From: Pseudomonadota bacterium
GTDB taxonomy: Bacteria; Pseudomonadota; Gammaproteobacteria; Burkholderiales; Sulfuriferulaceae
NCBI GenBank assembly: GCA_021801025.1
Contig: JAJYYK010000004.1
Span: 165,107 to 229,106 of the forward strand
Reading direction: 5' to 3'
DNA: 64,000 nt
In this document: positions 38,545 through 48,068 of the stretch, piece after piece
Position numbering within the stretch: position 1 is the stretch's first letter
Layout of the letters: each line of letters opens with the position of its first letter
Position numbers and translations under genes: made by a program
Notes under the pieces: generated by a model
Told to the model about the DNA's origin: nothing
What the model saw: only the letters and a program-made list of their open reading frames with translations
The model's database searches: none

Positions 38545-39758
38545 CCCATATTCAGACCTCTTTCCAAATCCTGACGAATATCCCGTACAGATTCCAGGCC
38601 AACCGCCAGACGCAGCAAACCTTCACCCACGCCGGCTTCGGCCCGCTGTTCAGCACTTAAGCGTCCATGCGTGGTGGTAGCGGGATGGGTAATCGTGGTT
38701 TTGGTGTCACCCAGATTGGCCGTAATAGAAATAAGACGGGTGGCATCGATCACTCGCCATGCGGCTTCTCGTCCACCGCGTACCGAAAAAGCAATGATAG
38801 CGCCCCCAGCAGACTGCTGGGCGGCCGCCAGCTCATGCTGTGGATGCGATGTCAAGCCGGGATACCACACTTGCTCAATCAGTGGGTGGGAGGCTAACCA
38901 TTGTGCCAATGCCAATGCATTCGTTGAATGAGCCGCCATGCGCAAAGCGAGCGTTTCCATGCCTTTCAGCAAAACCCAAGCGTTGAATGGACTTAAAGTA
39001 GGTCCGGCAGTACGCAAGAAGCTGTGTATGGCATCAAGCAATTTGGCATTGCCCAGTACCGCACCGCCCAGCACCCGACCTTGCCCATCCAGATATTTGG
39101 TGGCCGAGTGCACCACGATGTCTGCGCCCAACTTGAGTGGACGCTGCAAGGCCGGAGAACAGAAGCTGTTGTCTACCACCAGCCGGATATTCGCACCGTG
39201 TGCCAACGCAGACAGGGCAGCAATGTCACTGATTTCGGTCAACGGGTTGGACGGTGACTCAACAAAAAACAGGCGTGTATTGGGCTGTATTGCTGCGCGC
39301 CATTGGGCAACATCCACCGCCGAAACAAAGCTGATTGTGACGCCAAAACGGGCAATGACGTTGGTCAGCAATTGCATCGTCGAGCCAAATAATGAGCGTG
39401 AAGCAACCAAATGATCGCCCGCAGACAACAAACCCATCAGCGTTGCCAAAATGGCCGACATACCTGATGCAGTGGCCAAACAGCGTTCCGCCCCTTCCAG
39501 CGCGGCCAGGCGTTCTTCAAACATGGTAACAGTAGGATTATTGACCCGCGAGTAAATATACCCGCCTGGTGCGCCAGCAAAACGATCGGCTGCTTCTTGC
39601 GCGTTGGCAAACACAAAGCTGGATGTCAAAAACAGTGCCTCACTGTGTTCATTGAATCCGCTACGAGAAATCCCCGCACGCACCGCCAAAGTTTCCATGT
39701 CGTAATCGGGCAGATTACCTTCTTCAATGGAATTGTTAATATTTTTTGTCATGCTCAT
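38541..39758 (-). CDS. metZ: O-succinylhomoserine sulfhydrylase
   Basis: PLP enzyme that makes homocysteine directly from O-succinylhomoserine and sulfide, bypassing cystathionine. 405 residues. Motifs: TLAVRAGISRSGFNEHSEALFLTSSF, GYIYSRVNNPTV, ASGMSAILATLM, VDNSFCSPALQRPL, and the PLP lysine in HSATKYLDGQG. MetZ is favoured over MetB/MetY by its length and N-terminus. Free sulfide assimilation fits a sulfur-oxidising lifestyle but MetZ is common in this class anyway. Confidence 0.93.
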   Translation of the reverse strand: MSMTKNINNSIEEGNLPDYDMETLAVRAGISRSGFNEHSEALFLTSSFVFANAQEAADRFAGAPGGYIYSRVNNPTVTMFEERLAALEGAERCLATASGMSAILATLMGLLSAGDHLVASRSLFGSTMQLLTNVIARFGVTISFVSAVDVAQWRAAIQPNTRLFFVESPSNPLTEISDIAALSALAHGANIRLVVDNSFCSPALQRPLKLGADIVVHSATKYLDGQGRVLGGAVLGNAKLLDAIHSFLRTAGPTLSPFNAWVLLKGMETLALRMAAHSTNALALAQWLASHPLIEQVWYPGLTSHPQHELAAAQQSAGGAIIAFSVRGGREAAWRVIDATRLISITANLGDTKTTITHPATTTHGRLSAEQRAEAGVGEGLLRLAVGLESVRDIRQDLERGLNMG

Positions 39759-39827
39759 TCCTTGCTGTTCCAGTTTTTTGTGATGAAATTACGAAGTGAC
39801 ATCTGACACACTCTGATCTGAGTACCA

Positions 39828-39876
39828 GGGAGCCTGTCGGACTGAAAAGAAATCGGCCGCAAGTCCGATAGGTCCC
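39828..39876. repeat. 15-bp hairpin between the NtrX-like gene and metZ
   Basis: A 16-base left arm (39828-39843) pairs with 39862-39876 with one bulged G and one G-T pair, around an 18-base loop. The right arm includes the last base of the regulator's stop codon on the minus strand. There is no T-tract after it, so it is not a standard intrinsic terminator. The GAGCCTGTCGGACT string resembles intergenic hairpin repeats seen in other betaproteobacteria. Confidence 0.5.
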
Positions 39877-40553
39877 TAAGGCTTTATCGCGCCGGGAAAT
39901 TTTGGCACCGGCACACCCAGTTGCTTCAATTTTCGATAAAGATGGGTACGCTCGAGGCCTGCCAATTCAGCGGCTCGATGGACGTTCCCTCCGGTTTGTG
40001 CAATCAGCCGGGCAAAGTACTGTCGTTCAAACAAATCTCGCGCCTCGCGTAAAGGCAAATCGATGGTTGCACTCAAGGTTATCCCCGATGCGTCTATGAT
40101 GGTGGTTTCCGAAAGGGTAGGAGCAAGATCAGGGTCAAGTACACTGGCCAAGCGTTCCGGTTGATGCAATATAACAGGATGCGCCTGAGCATGTTGCAAG
40201 CTTTTACTCACGCTCTCAAGCAGTTTTTTCAGAGCAATGGGTTTTTCCAAAAAACCCACTGCACCGATTTTGACTGCCTCAACCGCCGTGTCAATTGTGC
40301 CATGTCCAGACATCATCAGCACTGGCATGGTTAATTGACCGCTGTCTTTCCATTCCTTGAGCAAGCTGATGCCATCCATGTCCGGCATCCAGATGTCGAG
40401 CAATACCAAACGCGGACGTAACTGGTGCTGTAATGCCCTTGCCTGGATTGCACCGTCTGCCGACACAACCTCATATCCTTCGTCCATTAAAATCTCGGAC
40501 AACAGCTCGCGGATACCAATTTCATCGTCAACAATCAAAATTTCTTGAGCCAT
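39876..40553 (-). CDS. NtrX-like response regulator lacking the AAA+ domain
   Basis: 225 residues. Residues 1-120 are a receiver domain with the acidic pair Asp9/Asp10, the phospho-acceptor Asp53 (LVLLDIWMPDMDG) and Lys104 (GFLEKP). A linker follows, then a Fis-type helix-turn-helix at about 178-215 (GGNVHRAAELAGLERTHLYRKLKQLGV). NtrX proteins normally have a sigma54-activating AAA+ domain of about 240 residues between these parts; here it is absent with no sign of a frameshift. It lies 19 bp after the NtrY-like kinase, its likely partner. Confidence 0.88.
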   Translation of the reverse strand: MAQEILIVDDEIGIRELLSEILMDEGYEVVSADGAIQARALQHQLRPRLVLLDIWMPDMDGISLLKEWKDSGQLTMPVLMMSGHGTIDTAVEAVKIGAVGFLEKPIALKKLLESVSKSLQHAQAHPVILHQPERLASVLDPDLAPTLSETTIIDASGITLSATIDLPLREARDLFERQYFARLIAQTGGNVHRAAELAGLERTHLYRKLKQLGVPVPKFPGAIKP

Positions 40554-40572
40554 TACGCCACCTACTTATTGA

Positions 40573-42699
40573 TTAACTTGCCAACCCATCCCTGTCCACC
40601 ACCCGCAAGCGTATACAGACCATCACGCCACCCTGCGGTACATTGTCCAAACTGATCGTGCCGTGATGCTCCTCGATAATTTTTTTAACAATCGCCAAGC
40701 CCAGCCCTGTACCTTTGGACTTTGTTGTAGCGTAGGGTTCAAACAGCCGTTCTCTCACCTGTTCCGACAAACCGGTGCCATTATCACTGATGGTCAATAA
40801 CACTTCCGATTGAGAAAATGTCGTGCTCACGTGAATAAGGGGTTCAGCAACATCTGTTACCGCATCTTGCGCATTTTGTAATAAATTGTGGATCACCTGA
40901 CGCAATAATTTTTCATCCCCCATGATCTGGGGCAAAGGCTCTCCCAGCTCTAATCGTATTGATTTTTCACCGTTGTACAATTCCAGCACATCACGAATCA
41001 ACCCATTTAAATCGACCGGGAGCAAGTGCGCATTCAGTGGTCGGGCGTACTCTGCAAAGGCATTCACCATGGCTTTCATGGCTGAAACCTGTTGCACAAT
41101 GGTCTGCGTAGAGCGATGCAAAGCTTCTGCATCTTGCGGAAGCAATTTGCCAGCAAGTTTATGCTCAATGCGTTCTGCCGACAATTGAATCGGTGTCAAA
41201 GGGTTCTTGATTTCATGAGCCAAACGGCGCGCCACCTCGCCCCATGCCGCATCCCGTTGTACGCGCAATAAATCCGTGATGTCGTCGAACACCAACACCG
41301 ATCCGCCTTCCATGCTGCTGGGCAGTTTCGTGCCATGAACCAATAACACACGCCCATGTACGGCATGATTAAAACCGAGCTGTTGTTGCCACTCACCAGA
41401 AGGTGTTTGTTTAAATTGAAAAATAAGCGCTTCCGCCAACTCGGACAAATGCGGCGCAGCAATCCCCCACTGATAAATCTTTTTACCTTGCAGGTGATGG
41501 GCTTGAACCTGCAAAATTTGCTCTGCGGAAGGATTGATGCTCCGCACGCGCATGTGTTCGTCAAACGTGATCACACCTGAGGTTAAATGCGCCAGGACAG
41601 CCTCCAGGTAAGCGAACGATTTTTCAATCTGTGCGCGCCGGTCTTCCGCCACATTACGCGCATCAGCCAGTTGTCGGGTCATCCGGTTAAAAGACAGCGT
41701 TAACATTCCCAGTTCATCCCGGCTGCTCACGGGATGCATCTGGCTAAAGTCGCCCTGAGCGACAGCACGCGTGCCCTTGGCCAAGGCACGTAAAGGCGCT
41801 GCAATTTGCTCGCTAATCAGGAATGCGAGCGCGCCAGTCGTGAGCAAAGTGAGCACCATGGTTAAAGTTAAGGTCATGCCATACAATCGTTTAAGTCCAA
41901 GGCGCGACAGCGACAAGGACTGATAATCCTGATACGCCAATTGTACTGCCTGTGCATCGTCCGCCAATTTGGCCGGTACGGGCTGGAGCAATTGCAACAC
42001 AGGTATCGTTTCGGTTAATGACAATAAATTAACCGGCACCATGACGCGCACCACCAAACCTTGATCCCCCATCGTTTCGACACGTGAATAAGGGTGCTGT
42101 TGCCGCACTTGGGCTAAAATTCGCTGATCGGGCGTCGGCGGCAAGAAACGCCTCCCACCCGAAATAGCGAGCAAACGCCCTCCTTCACCATATAAAGCGG
42201 CTTCTTGCACCCCATATAAATCACGCAAGCTATTAAGTTCACTGGCTTGTTTGTTTCCTGGAAGTTCTGCCAGATGCAAAGCCATGGCATCGGCCTTGTC
42301 ATTCAAATCGTGCTGTAACGTATCCAAAGTGGTTTGCCCGAGATTAAGACCGCTTTCTAACGCCCTGTCGACCTTGACATCGAACCACGATTCAATACTG
42401 CGGGATAAAAATTGTACGGAAACGGTGTAAACCACTGCGCCCGGCAAGAGCGCCATCAATCCAAAAACCAGTAACAGTTTGACAGTCAGTTTGGCGCCGA
42501 ACTGTCCGGCCCGTATTCTGCGATGCAATTGCCATATCTGGTAGGACAGCAGACTGAGCATGGCCAGAGATAAGGCAGCCGTAGCGCCCAGGAGCCAGGG
42601 GAAATCACGCGCAAAAAAATCGGTGTTGGCGCTTGCACTGGATAACACATAAATCAGGCTGGCAACGGCGATAAACCCGGCCAGAACAAGGTATTTCAT
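40573..42699 (-). CDS. NtrY-like sensor histidine kinase
   Basis: 708 residues from the ATG at 42699, which overlaps the DUF4390 stop as ATGA. Two N-terminal membrane helices and a third at about 85-110 frame a periplasmic region; another helix near 285-305 leads to a HAMP domain (LRALAKGTRAVAQGDFSQM). A PAS domain (about 365-480) follows, then the kinase: H-box RRLAHEIKNPLTPIQLSAER, N-box IHNLLQNAQDAV, G-boxes ISDNGTGLS and TKSKGTGLGLAIVKKI. The order matches NtrY. The signal is unknown. Confidence 0.92.
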   Translation of the reverse strand: MKYLVLAGFIAVASLIYVLSSASANTDFFARDFPWLLGATAALSLAMLSLLSYQIWQLHRRIRAGQFGAKLTVKLLLVFGLMALLPGAVVYTVSVQFLSRSIESWFDVKVDRALESGLNLGQTTLDTLQHDLNDKADAMALHLAELPGNKQASELNSLRDLYGVQEAALYGEGGRLLAISGGRRFLPPTPDQRILAQVRQQHPYSRVETMGDQGLVVRVMVPVNLLSLTETIPVLQLLQPVPAKLADDAQAVQLAYQDYQSLSLSRLGLKRLYGMTLTLTMVLTLLTTGALAFLISEQIAAPLRALAKGTRAVAQGDFSQMHPVSSRDELGMLTLSFNRMTRQLADARNVAEDRRAQIEKSFAYLEAVLAHLTSGVITFDEHMRVRSINPSAEQILQVQAHHLQGKKIYQWGIAAPHLSELAEALIFQFKQTPSGEWQQQLGFNHAVHGRVLLVHGTKLPSSMEGGSVLVFDDITDLLRVQRDAAWGEVARRLAHEIKNPLTPIQLSAERIEHKLAGKLLPQDAEALHRSTQTIVQQVSAMKAMVNAFAEYARPLNAHLLPVDLNGLIRDVLELYNGEKSIRLELGEPLPQIMGDEKLLRQVIHNLLQNAQDAVTDVAEPLIHVSTTFSQSEVLLTISDNGTGLSEQVRERLFEPYATTKSKGTGLGLAIVKKIIEEHHGTISLDNVPQGGVMVCIRLRVVDRDGLAS

Positions 42700-43274
42700 G
42701 GCGTCATCGTCCACACCAGTGGCGTGGAATCAATTCCCCAGCGCCCCGTTGCAATCGCATTAATTTGTATGGGTTTTGGGAGCTCTGAAGTATCGAGTTG
42801 CATACTTAATGTAGCGCGATAACTTGTTGAACTGTTGAGCTTGTCTCGAGCGATCACTGGCCACCCATCAATCGTCCCCAGAATATTTAAAGCTTCATCC
42901 AGTGTGTCCACGCTACGCGCGCGCGTGTTGACCCCTGAGACAAGATATTGTCGTAACAAGGTATTATAAGACAAACGGGTGACACGGCTCAGATGAACCA
43001 GAGAATCCTGAAACCAGTACCACCGCGGTTCAGAAAAATCAAAATCTGTGATGAAATACAGGGAAATGCCACGATTTAACGCATCTTTTAGCATAGGCGT
43101 CAGCACCACCGAAAACTGCGCATTGAGCACGTATTGCTCATTCACCTGACGCAATTCTGCCGATTTAATTTGTATGCCTTCAGCCGTGGCAGTCTGCGGC
43201 AGCACGGTCAGCACGCAAATCAGGCACCCCATCACCACATTGAATATGCTGTTAAGTTTTTTCCAGCAAAGCAT
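42696..43274 (-). CDS. Secreted DUF4390 protein
   Basis: 192 residues from the ATG at 43274, with a signal peptide (core NVVMGCLICVLTVLP, cut near ATA). The mature part begins IQIKSAELRQVNEQYVLNAQFSV and contains ALNRGISLYFITDFDFSEPRWYW, a pattern I associate with DUF4390 proteins that sit between rsmB and ntrY in Betaproteobacteria. It overlaps rsmB by 23 bases and the kinase by 4. A role as a periplasmic input to the kinase is suggested by position only. Confidence 0.8.
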   Translation of the reverse strand: MLCWKKLNSIFNVVMGCLICVLTVLPQTATAEGIQIKSAELRQVNEQYVLNAQFSVVLTPMLKDALNRGISLYFITDFDFSEPRWYWFQDSLVHLSRVTRLSYNTLLRQYLVSGVNTRARSVDTLDEALNILGTIDGWPVIARDKLNSSTSYRATLSMQLDTSELPKPIQINAIATGRWGIDSTPLVWTMTP

Positions 43275-44583
43275 AAAAAAATCCATCATGTTCTTCACAA
43301 GGCAACAATTGCCCTGCGAGCTTGTTTGGTACCCGATATCGTTCATTTAAGTGCAACTGGTGAGCATTGTCATGGCGCTTTAAGAAGCTGTCAATCTGCA
43401 ATTGATTTTCTTCCGGAAAAATGGAGCACGTCACATACAATAATTTTCCGCCTGCCGCCAGACATCCCCACAGTGCCGCCAGCAACTCAGCCTGCTGACG
43501 CACAAAACCGCTGATATCTTCTTCACGCCGCAACCATTTGATATCAGGGTGCCGCCGCACCACGCCCGAAGCCGAGCACGGCACATCCGCCAAAATCCGG
43601 TCAAAATATTTTCCATCCCACCATGTTGCTGTTTGTCCCACATCGGCAGCCACGCATTGCGCATGAAGTTGTAAACGCGACAAATTTTCTTCAACCCGTG
43701 CCAAACGCACCGGATCACGGTCCACGGCAGTCAATTGAATATCAAACAACTCAAGCAAATGTGCGGTTTTACCACCCGGTGCGCAACAGGCATCCAACAC
43801 GCGCTGTCCCGGCAGCACATCCAGATAATGGGCGGCACGTTGCGCACCTGCATCCTGGACAGACACCAAACCCTCTGCGAATCCCGGCAATTGCTGCACG
43901 CCAATAGGGTGGGCCAGCTTCACTGCTTCATCACCGTTACTGTGCGCATCAATTCCGGCTTGCGTCAGTTGTAACAGATAATCCGTTACTGCTATTTTTC
44001 GCGTGTTGACGCGCAAAACAAAAGGCGGGTGCTGATTTCCCGCAATTAAAATGGACTGCCATTGTTCCGGGTATGCATGGCGTATCGCCTCAATCCACCA
44101 AAATGGGTAATTCCACTGCGCCACCAGCGCTTGTGCGCCGGTCACCGGACCTTTCGTATCTTGTGTCGGGTTATCTGTCCAGATACCCTCGCTGGCATAG
44201 CGACGCAGCGCTGTGCGCAATATGGCATTGGTTAAACCCCGCGCCCAAAGGTGCAATTTAGCTGCGGCTTCCGTTGCCTCATTGACGGTGACATGCGCCT
44301 GCCTGGGACGCAAACGCAATTGCTGCAATGCCACCAGTAATAGAAAAGCAATCTGTCTGTCCCGCAAGGGGCGATCAATCAGGGTATCGCGCAAAGCGCA
44401 CAAGCTGCCATATTCCCGCAAACAACGGTAGCTCATGTCCTGTACGGCAGCACGCCCGAATTCCGGTTGTTGTGCCAACACGCGGTTCAGATTCTGCCCC
44501 TCGTCGATCACCGCTTCCATGACCCGTGCGGCACGAACCAGCAATTGCCGCAACGGCGCTTGTAACACCCCGGATTTACTCAT
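43252..44583 (-). CDS. rsmB: 16S rRNA (cytosine-967-C5)-methyltransferase
   Basis: NusB-like N-terminal domain plus RsmB/NOP2 methyltransferase. The ATG at 44583 overlaps the preceding gene's stop as ATGA; 443 residues; the longer frame to 44706 is unlikely. SAM motif VLDACCAPGGKTAHLLEL; the catalytic cysteines are in DVPCSASGVVRRHPDIKW and CSIFPEENQLQI. Typical partner of DUF4390 and NtrYX genes in this class. Confidence 0.96.
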   Translation of the reverse strand: MSKSGVLQAPLRQLLVRAARVMEAVIDEGQNLNRVLAQQPEFGRAAVQDMSYRCLREYGSLCALRDTLIDRPLRDRQIAFLLLVALQQLRLRPRQAHVTVNEATEAAAKLHLWARGLTNAILRTALRRYASEGIWTDNPTQDTKGPVTGAQALVAQWNYPFWWIEAIRHAYPEQWQSILIAGNQHPPFVLRVNTRKIAVTDYLLQLTQAGIDAHSNGDEAVKLAHPIGVQQLPGFAEGLVSVQDAGAQRAAHYLDVLPGQRVLDACCAPGGKTAHLLELFDIQLTAVDRDPVRLARVEENLSRLQLHAQCVAADVGQTATWWDGKYFDRILADVPCSASGVVRRHPDIKWLRREEDISGFVRQQAELLAALWGCLAAGGKLLYVTCSIFPEENQLQIDSFLKRHDNAHQLHLNERYRVPNKLAGQLLPCEEHDGFFYALLEKT

Positions 44584-45260
44584 CGCGCCGCCAACCCCAT
44601 CCACACATGCACCAATCCCCAAAGACCATAACTCATCACCAACAAACCCGCTCCCAAACGCACTGCTTTTTGCCGCCGCCAGGCTTGCAGATGCTTGGCA
44701 AACCATCCCATGGCCAATAAATTAGGCAGGGTTCCCAAACCGAATGCCAGCATACTCATTGCTCCGCGCCCAGCACTGCCGCTTGCCAGCGCCGAGATCA
44801 ATACCGAATACACCAGACCGCAAGGTAGCCAGCCCCACAGCAAGCCGGCCAGGATGGCTTGCCCAGGATGGCGTACCGGCAATACGGCTTTGAGGCGGGG
44901 TTGTAACGTGCGCCATAGTTTTCCGCCCAGGCGCTCCAGCCACAGCACGGCTTGCGACAGTCCCGCCAGGTACAAACCCAACAGCACCAGCATCAAGTTG
45001 GCCAAGCCGAACAACAACCGCGAAGCAGGAAAAAAATCATTCAGCAACAAGGTGCTCGCGCCCACCAAACCCGCCAGCGCACCGGCTAAAGTATAACTGA
45101 TCAGCCGTCCCGCGTTGTAACCCAATAATATCGGCCATTGCGCCCGTCCGGTGGGCGCGGAAAAGGACAGGGCGGTGACAATTCCGCCGCACATGCCCAC
45201 GCAATGCACACCACCCAACCAGCCAATCAGAAAAAGAGAAGCCAAACTGTACTCAATCAT
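44580..45260 (-). CDS. TauE/SafE- or UreH-like membrane protein
   Basis: 226 residues, about six membrane helices. The ATG at 45260 gives MIEYSLASLFLIGWLGGVHCVGMCGG; the GxxHCxGMCGG motif in the first helix is typical of the sulfite exporter TauE/SafE family branch with a UreH_2 domain, and NAGRLISYTLAGALAG follows. Members often sit near cytochrome oxidase assembly genes and may move metals such as copper; here there is no such neighbour. Overlaps ampG by 8 bases and rsmB by 4. Confidence 0.82.
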   Translation of the reverse strand: MIEYSLASLFLIGWLGGVHCVGMCGGIVTALSFSAPTGRAQWPILLGYNAGRLISYTLAGALAGLVGASTLLLNDFFPASRLLFGLANLMLVLLGLYLAGLSQAVLWLERLGGKLWRTLQPRLKAVLPVRHPGQAILAGLLWGWLPCGLVYSVLISALASGSAGRGAMSMLAFGLGTLPNLLAMGWFAKHLQAWRRQKAVRLGAGLLVMSYGLWGLVHVWMGLAAR

Positions 45261-46626
45261 CGCTGCCAATCTCCGACACGCAGGGATGTTCGATCTTTTG
45301 TGTGCCTGCCACACCGATTTTTGCACGCATGACCCACAACACCAGCACAATGACCGGCAAGCTCATCGCGGCAGTGGCAGAAAAAAACAGGCCATATCCA
45401 TATGCATCGACAAACTGACCAGAAAACCCCGCCAAAAATTTCGGCAACAACAACATGACGGAACTGAGCAGCGCATACTGCGAAGCAGAATAGGCCACGT
45501 TGGTCAGGCTGGAGAGGTAAGTAACAAAGGCACTCGCCGCCACGCCGCCAGCCAGGTTGTCTGCGGACACCGTCCAAATCAGGTCGGGCACATTGTGGCC
45601 TTGTCCGCTTAACCAGACAAACAGCAAATTGCCGAATAACGACAACACCGCGCCCAACAACAACACCCGCATCATTCCCCATCGAGCCACCAGCACGCCG
45701 CCCAAACCCGCTCCCAATAAACCCATTAAAACGCCGTATACCTTGGAGACAGTGGCCACTTCAGCTTTGGTATAGCCCATATCGACATAGAAAGTATTAC
45801 TCATCACCCCCATGACCACGTCTGAAATGCGGTACACCGCGATGAGTCCCAAAATCAGCAGCGCTTGCCAGCCATAGCGACGAAAAAAATCCGCAAATGG
45901 CGCAATAAATGTGCTCACAAGCCAGGGCCGGATGGCAGGATATCCGGGAAGGTTTGTGACGATTTTCTTTGTATGGGCAGGTTCGCCGACCCAAAACGTA
46001 GCGAGAACACCGATACCCATCAGGCAAGCCATCAGCAGATAGGCATGTTGCCACGGCAACAAGGCGTAACCGGATTGTGATCCCGTCCACCAGGCCGCAA
46101 CCCCTAATGCGCCTGCACCAGCCACAATCATGCCCAAACGGTATCCGGCCTGATAAGCGGCTGCCATGACGCCTTGCAGCGACAGATCGACCGCTTCAAT
46201 ACGCCAGGCATCCAGAGCAATGTCTTGCGTCGCGGAAAAAAACGCCACCCACATCGCCCAGTGCACCATGCGCGGCAGATCGAGCACCGGATCGGTGTGA
46301 GACATACCCAACAGACCTGCCGCGATGAGAATTTGCGTTAGCAACAACCAGGCTCGGCGACGACCCAACCAGCGCGTCAGACCAGGCAGGCGCAAGCGAT
46401 CAAGCAACGGTGCCCACAACCACTTTAATCCGTATGCCAAAGCCACCCATGACACATGTCCGATCGCAGCACGATTGATCCCGGCCTCACGCAGCCAGAA
46501 TGACAGGGTGCCCAAGACCAGCAATAACGGCAAGCCGGAAGAAAAACCCAGCACCAGCATGCCTCGCACACGCGGTTGCCCATACAGCTGAAATACGGTA
46601 CAAAACCTTGTCCAACGCTCACGCAT
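45253..46626 (-). CDS. ampG: AmpG-like muropeptide permease
   Basis: Major-facilitator transporter that imports GlcNAc-anhydroMurNAc peptides for cell-wall recycling. About 457 residues and 12-14 membrane helices. The opening MLVLGFSSGLPLLLVLGTLSFWLREAGI is the AmpG signature, followed by WLWAPLLDRLRLP and ATQDIALDAWRIE. The ATG at 46626 is chosen over a TTG at 46641; it overlaps the xthA stop by 8 bases. Confidence 0.93.
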   Translation of the reverse strand: MRERWTRFCTVFQLYGQPRVRGMLVLGFSSGLPLLLVLGTLSFWLREAGINRAAIGHVSWVALAYGLKWLWAPLLDRLRLPGLTRWLGRRRAWLLLTQILIAAGLLGMSHTDPVLDLPRMVHWAMWVAFFSATQDIALDAWRIEAVDLSLQGVMAAAYQAGYRLGMIVAGAGALGVAAWWTGSQSGYALLPWQHAYLLMACLMGIGVLATFWVGEPAHTKKIVTNLPGYPAIRPWLVSTFIAPFADFFRRYGWQALLILGLIAVYRISDVVMGVMSNTFYVDMGYTKAEVATVSKVYGVLMGLLGAGLGGVLVARWGMMRVLLLGAVLSLFGNLLFVWLSGQGHNVPDLIWTVSADNLAGGVAASAFVTYLSSLTNVAYSASQYALLSSVMLLLPKFLAGFSGQFVDAYGYGLFFSATAAMSLPVIVLVLWVMRAKIGVAGTQKIEHPCVSEIGSDD

Positions 46627-47395
46627 GGTCGTAATCGACAATCAGCGGCGCATGATCGGAAAATCGTTGATCTTTATAAACACTTGCTGCTTTAGCCGTC
46701 AGAGAAATATCTGGCGTGGCAATTTGGTAATCAATGCGCCACCCCACGTTGTTTTCCCATGCCCGTCCACGATGCGACCACCAGGTATAGGCTTCGCCTG
46801 TCGCTTCCGGATACAACTGCCGATACACATCGACCCAATGGAGTTCATTGAAAACCGTGGTCAACCAGGCGCGCTCTTCTGGTAAGAAGCCGCTGTTTTT
46901 TTGATTTGATTTCCAGTTTTTGAGGTCTGCTGCGGTGTGAGCGATATTCCAGTCACCGCACAGCACAATGTGTCGCCCCTCGGCTTGTAGCGCCCGCAGG
47001 ACGGGATAAAATTCCGCCATAAATTCAAATTTTGCCGCCTGACGCTCTGCGGAACTCGATCCTGACGGTACATAGACTGAAATAATGGACAGGTCATCAA
47101 AATCAGCGCGCACATACCGTCCTTCGCTGTCGAATCCAGGGTGGCCTATTCCCGTTGTGATCCGGTCTGGTTGACGACGTGAATAGATTCCCACGCCAGA
47201 ATAACCTTTTTTTTCAGCATAGTGAAAACAGCCGTAATAGCCTTTCGGTGCAAGCATGGCGTCACTCATATCGGTAGCCTGTGCTTTCAGTTCCTGCACA
47301 CAGATAAAATCAGCCTGCTGTTGCTGCATCCATTCAAAAAACCCCTTGTTTGCCGCAGAGCGGATACCATTCAGATTAGCCGTTATAATACGCAT
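46619..47395 (-). CDS. xthA: Exodeoxyribonuclease III
   Basis: Mg-dependent AP endonuclease and 3' exonuclease in base excision repair. The ATG at 47395 gives 258 residues starting [19 protein letters not shown]. Motifs of the EEP family: CVQELKAQ (metal Glu), [18 protein letters not shown] (active-site Asp/Asn), and the end [14 protein letters not shown] (catalytic His). It diverges from pyrE with only 25 bp between the starts. Confidence 0.96.
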   Translation of the reverse strand: MRIITANLNGIRSAANKGFFEWMQQQQADFICVQELKAQATDMSDAMLAPKGYYGCFHYAEKKGYSGVGIYSRRQPDRITTGIGHPGFDSEGRYVRADFDDLSIISVYVPSGSSSAERQAAKFEFMAEFYPVLRALQAEGRHIVLCGDWNIAHTAADLKNWKSNQKNSGFLPEERAWLTTVFNELHWVDVYRQLYPEATGEAYTWWSHRGRAWENNVGWRIDYQIATPDISLTAKAASVYKDQRFSDHAPLIVDYDHA

Positions 47396-47420
47396 TTGTT
47401 TCTTTCGAATTTTATTGATC

Positions 47421-48068
47421 ATGCCCGACTTCAGACAACAATTTTTACGCTTTGCCGTCGAACAGCGTGTGCTGCGCTTTGGCGAATTTACCACTAAAGC
47501 CGGGAGAGTCAGCCCTTATTTTTTTAATGCAGGTTTATTTTCTGACGGAATGAGTCTGAAACAACTGGGCGAATTTTACGCTAAAGCGATCCTTACCTCA
47601 AAAATTCAGTTTGATGTGCTGTTTGGCCCTGCCTACAAAGGTATCCCATTGGCGAGCACCACAGCCATCGCATTGGCTGCGGCCGGCCACAATGTGGCCT
47701 GGAGCTTTAACCGCAAAGAAGCGAAAAACCATGGCGAAGGCGGGCAGCTGGTGGGTGCGCCGCTGACCGGGCGCGTATTGATTATTGACGATGTCATTTC
47801 TGCGGGCACATCCGTTCGCGAATCCATCGACATTATCCATCAGCACGGCGCCACGCCTGCTGGCGTCGTCATCGCTCTGGATCGCATGGAACGCGGTACA
47901 GGCACATTGTCCGCTGTGCAGGAAGTCGTACAAACCTGTGGGATACCCGTGTTTGCCATTGCCACGCTTGATGACCTGTTGACCTATTTGCAAACCGGGA
48001 CGGATGTGAAACAATACCTTGCAGCCATTTTGAATTATCGTTTGATTTACGGTACGGAGACATCGTGA
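47421..48068 (+). CDS. pyrE: Orotate phosphoribosyltransferase
   Basis: Joins orotate to PRPP in pyrimidine synthesis. 215 residues from the ATG at 47421 ([38 protein letters not shown]); the 55-residue longer frame runs back over the xthA start. The PRPP loop is [17 protein letters not shown], and the flexible loop is [12 protein letters not shown]. Pairs with xthA as a divergent couple, as in many proteobacteria. Confidence 0.97.
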   Translation: MPDFRQQFLRFAVEQRVLRFGEFTTKAGRVSPYFFNAGLFSDGMSLKQLGEFYAKAILTSKIQFDVLFGPAYKGIPLASTTAIALAAAGHNVAWSFNRKEAKNHGEGGQLVGAPLTGRVLIIDDVISAGTSVRESIDIIHQHGATPAGVVIALDRMERGTGTLSAVQEVVQTCGIPVFAIATLDDLLTYLQTGTDVKQYLAAILNYRLIYGTETS

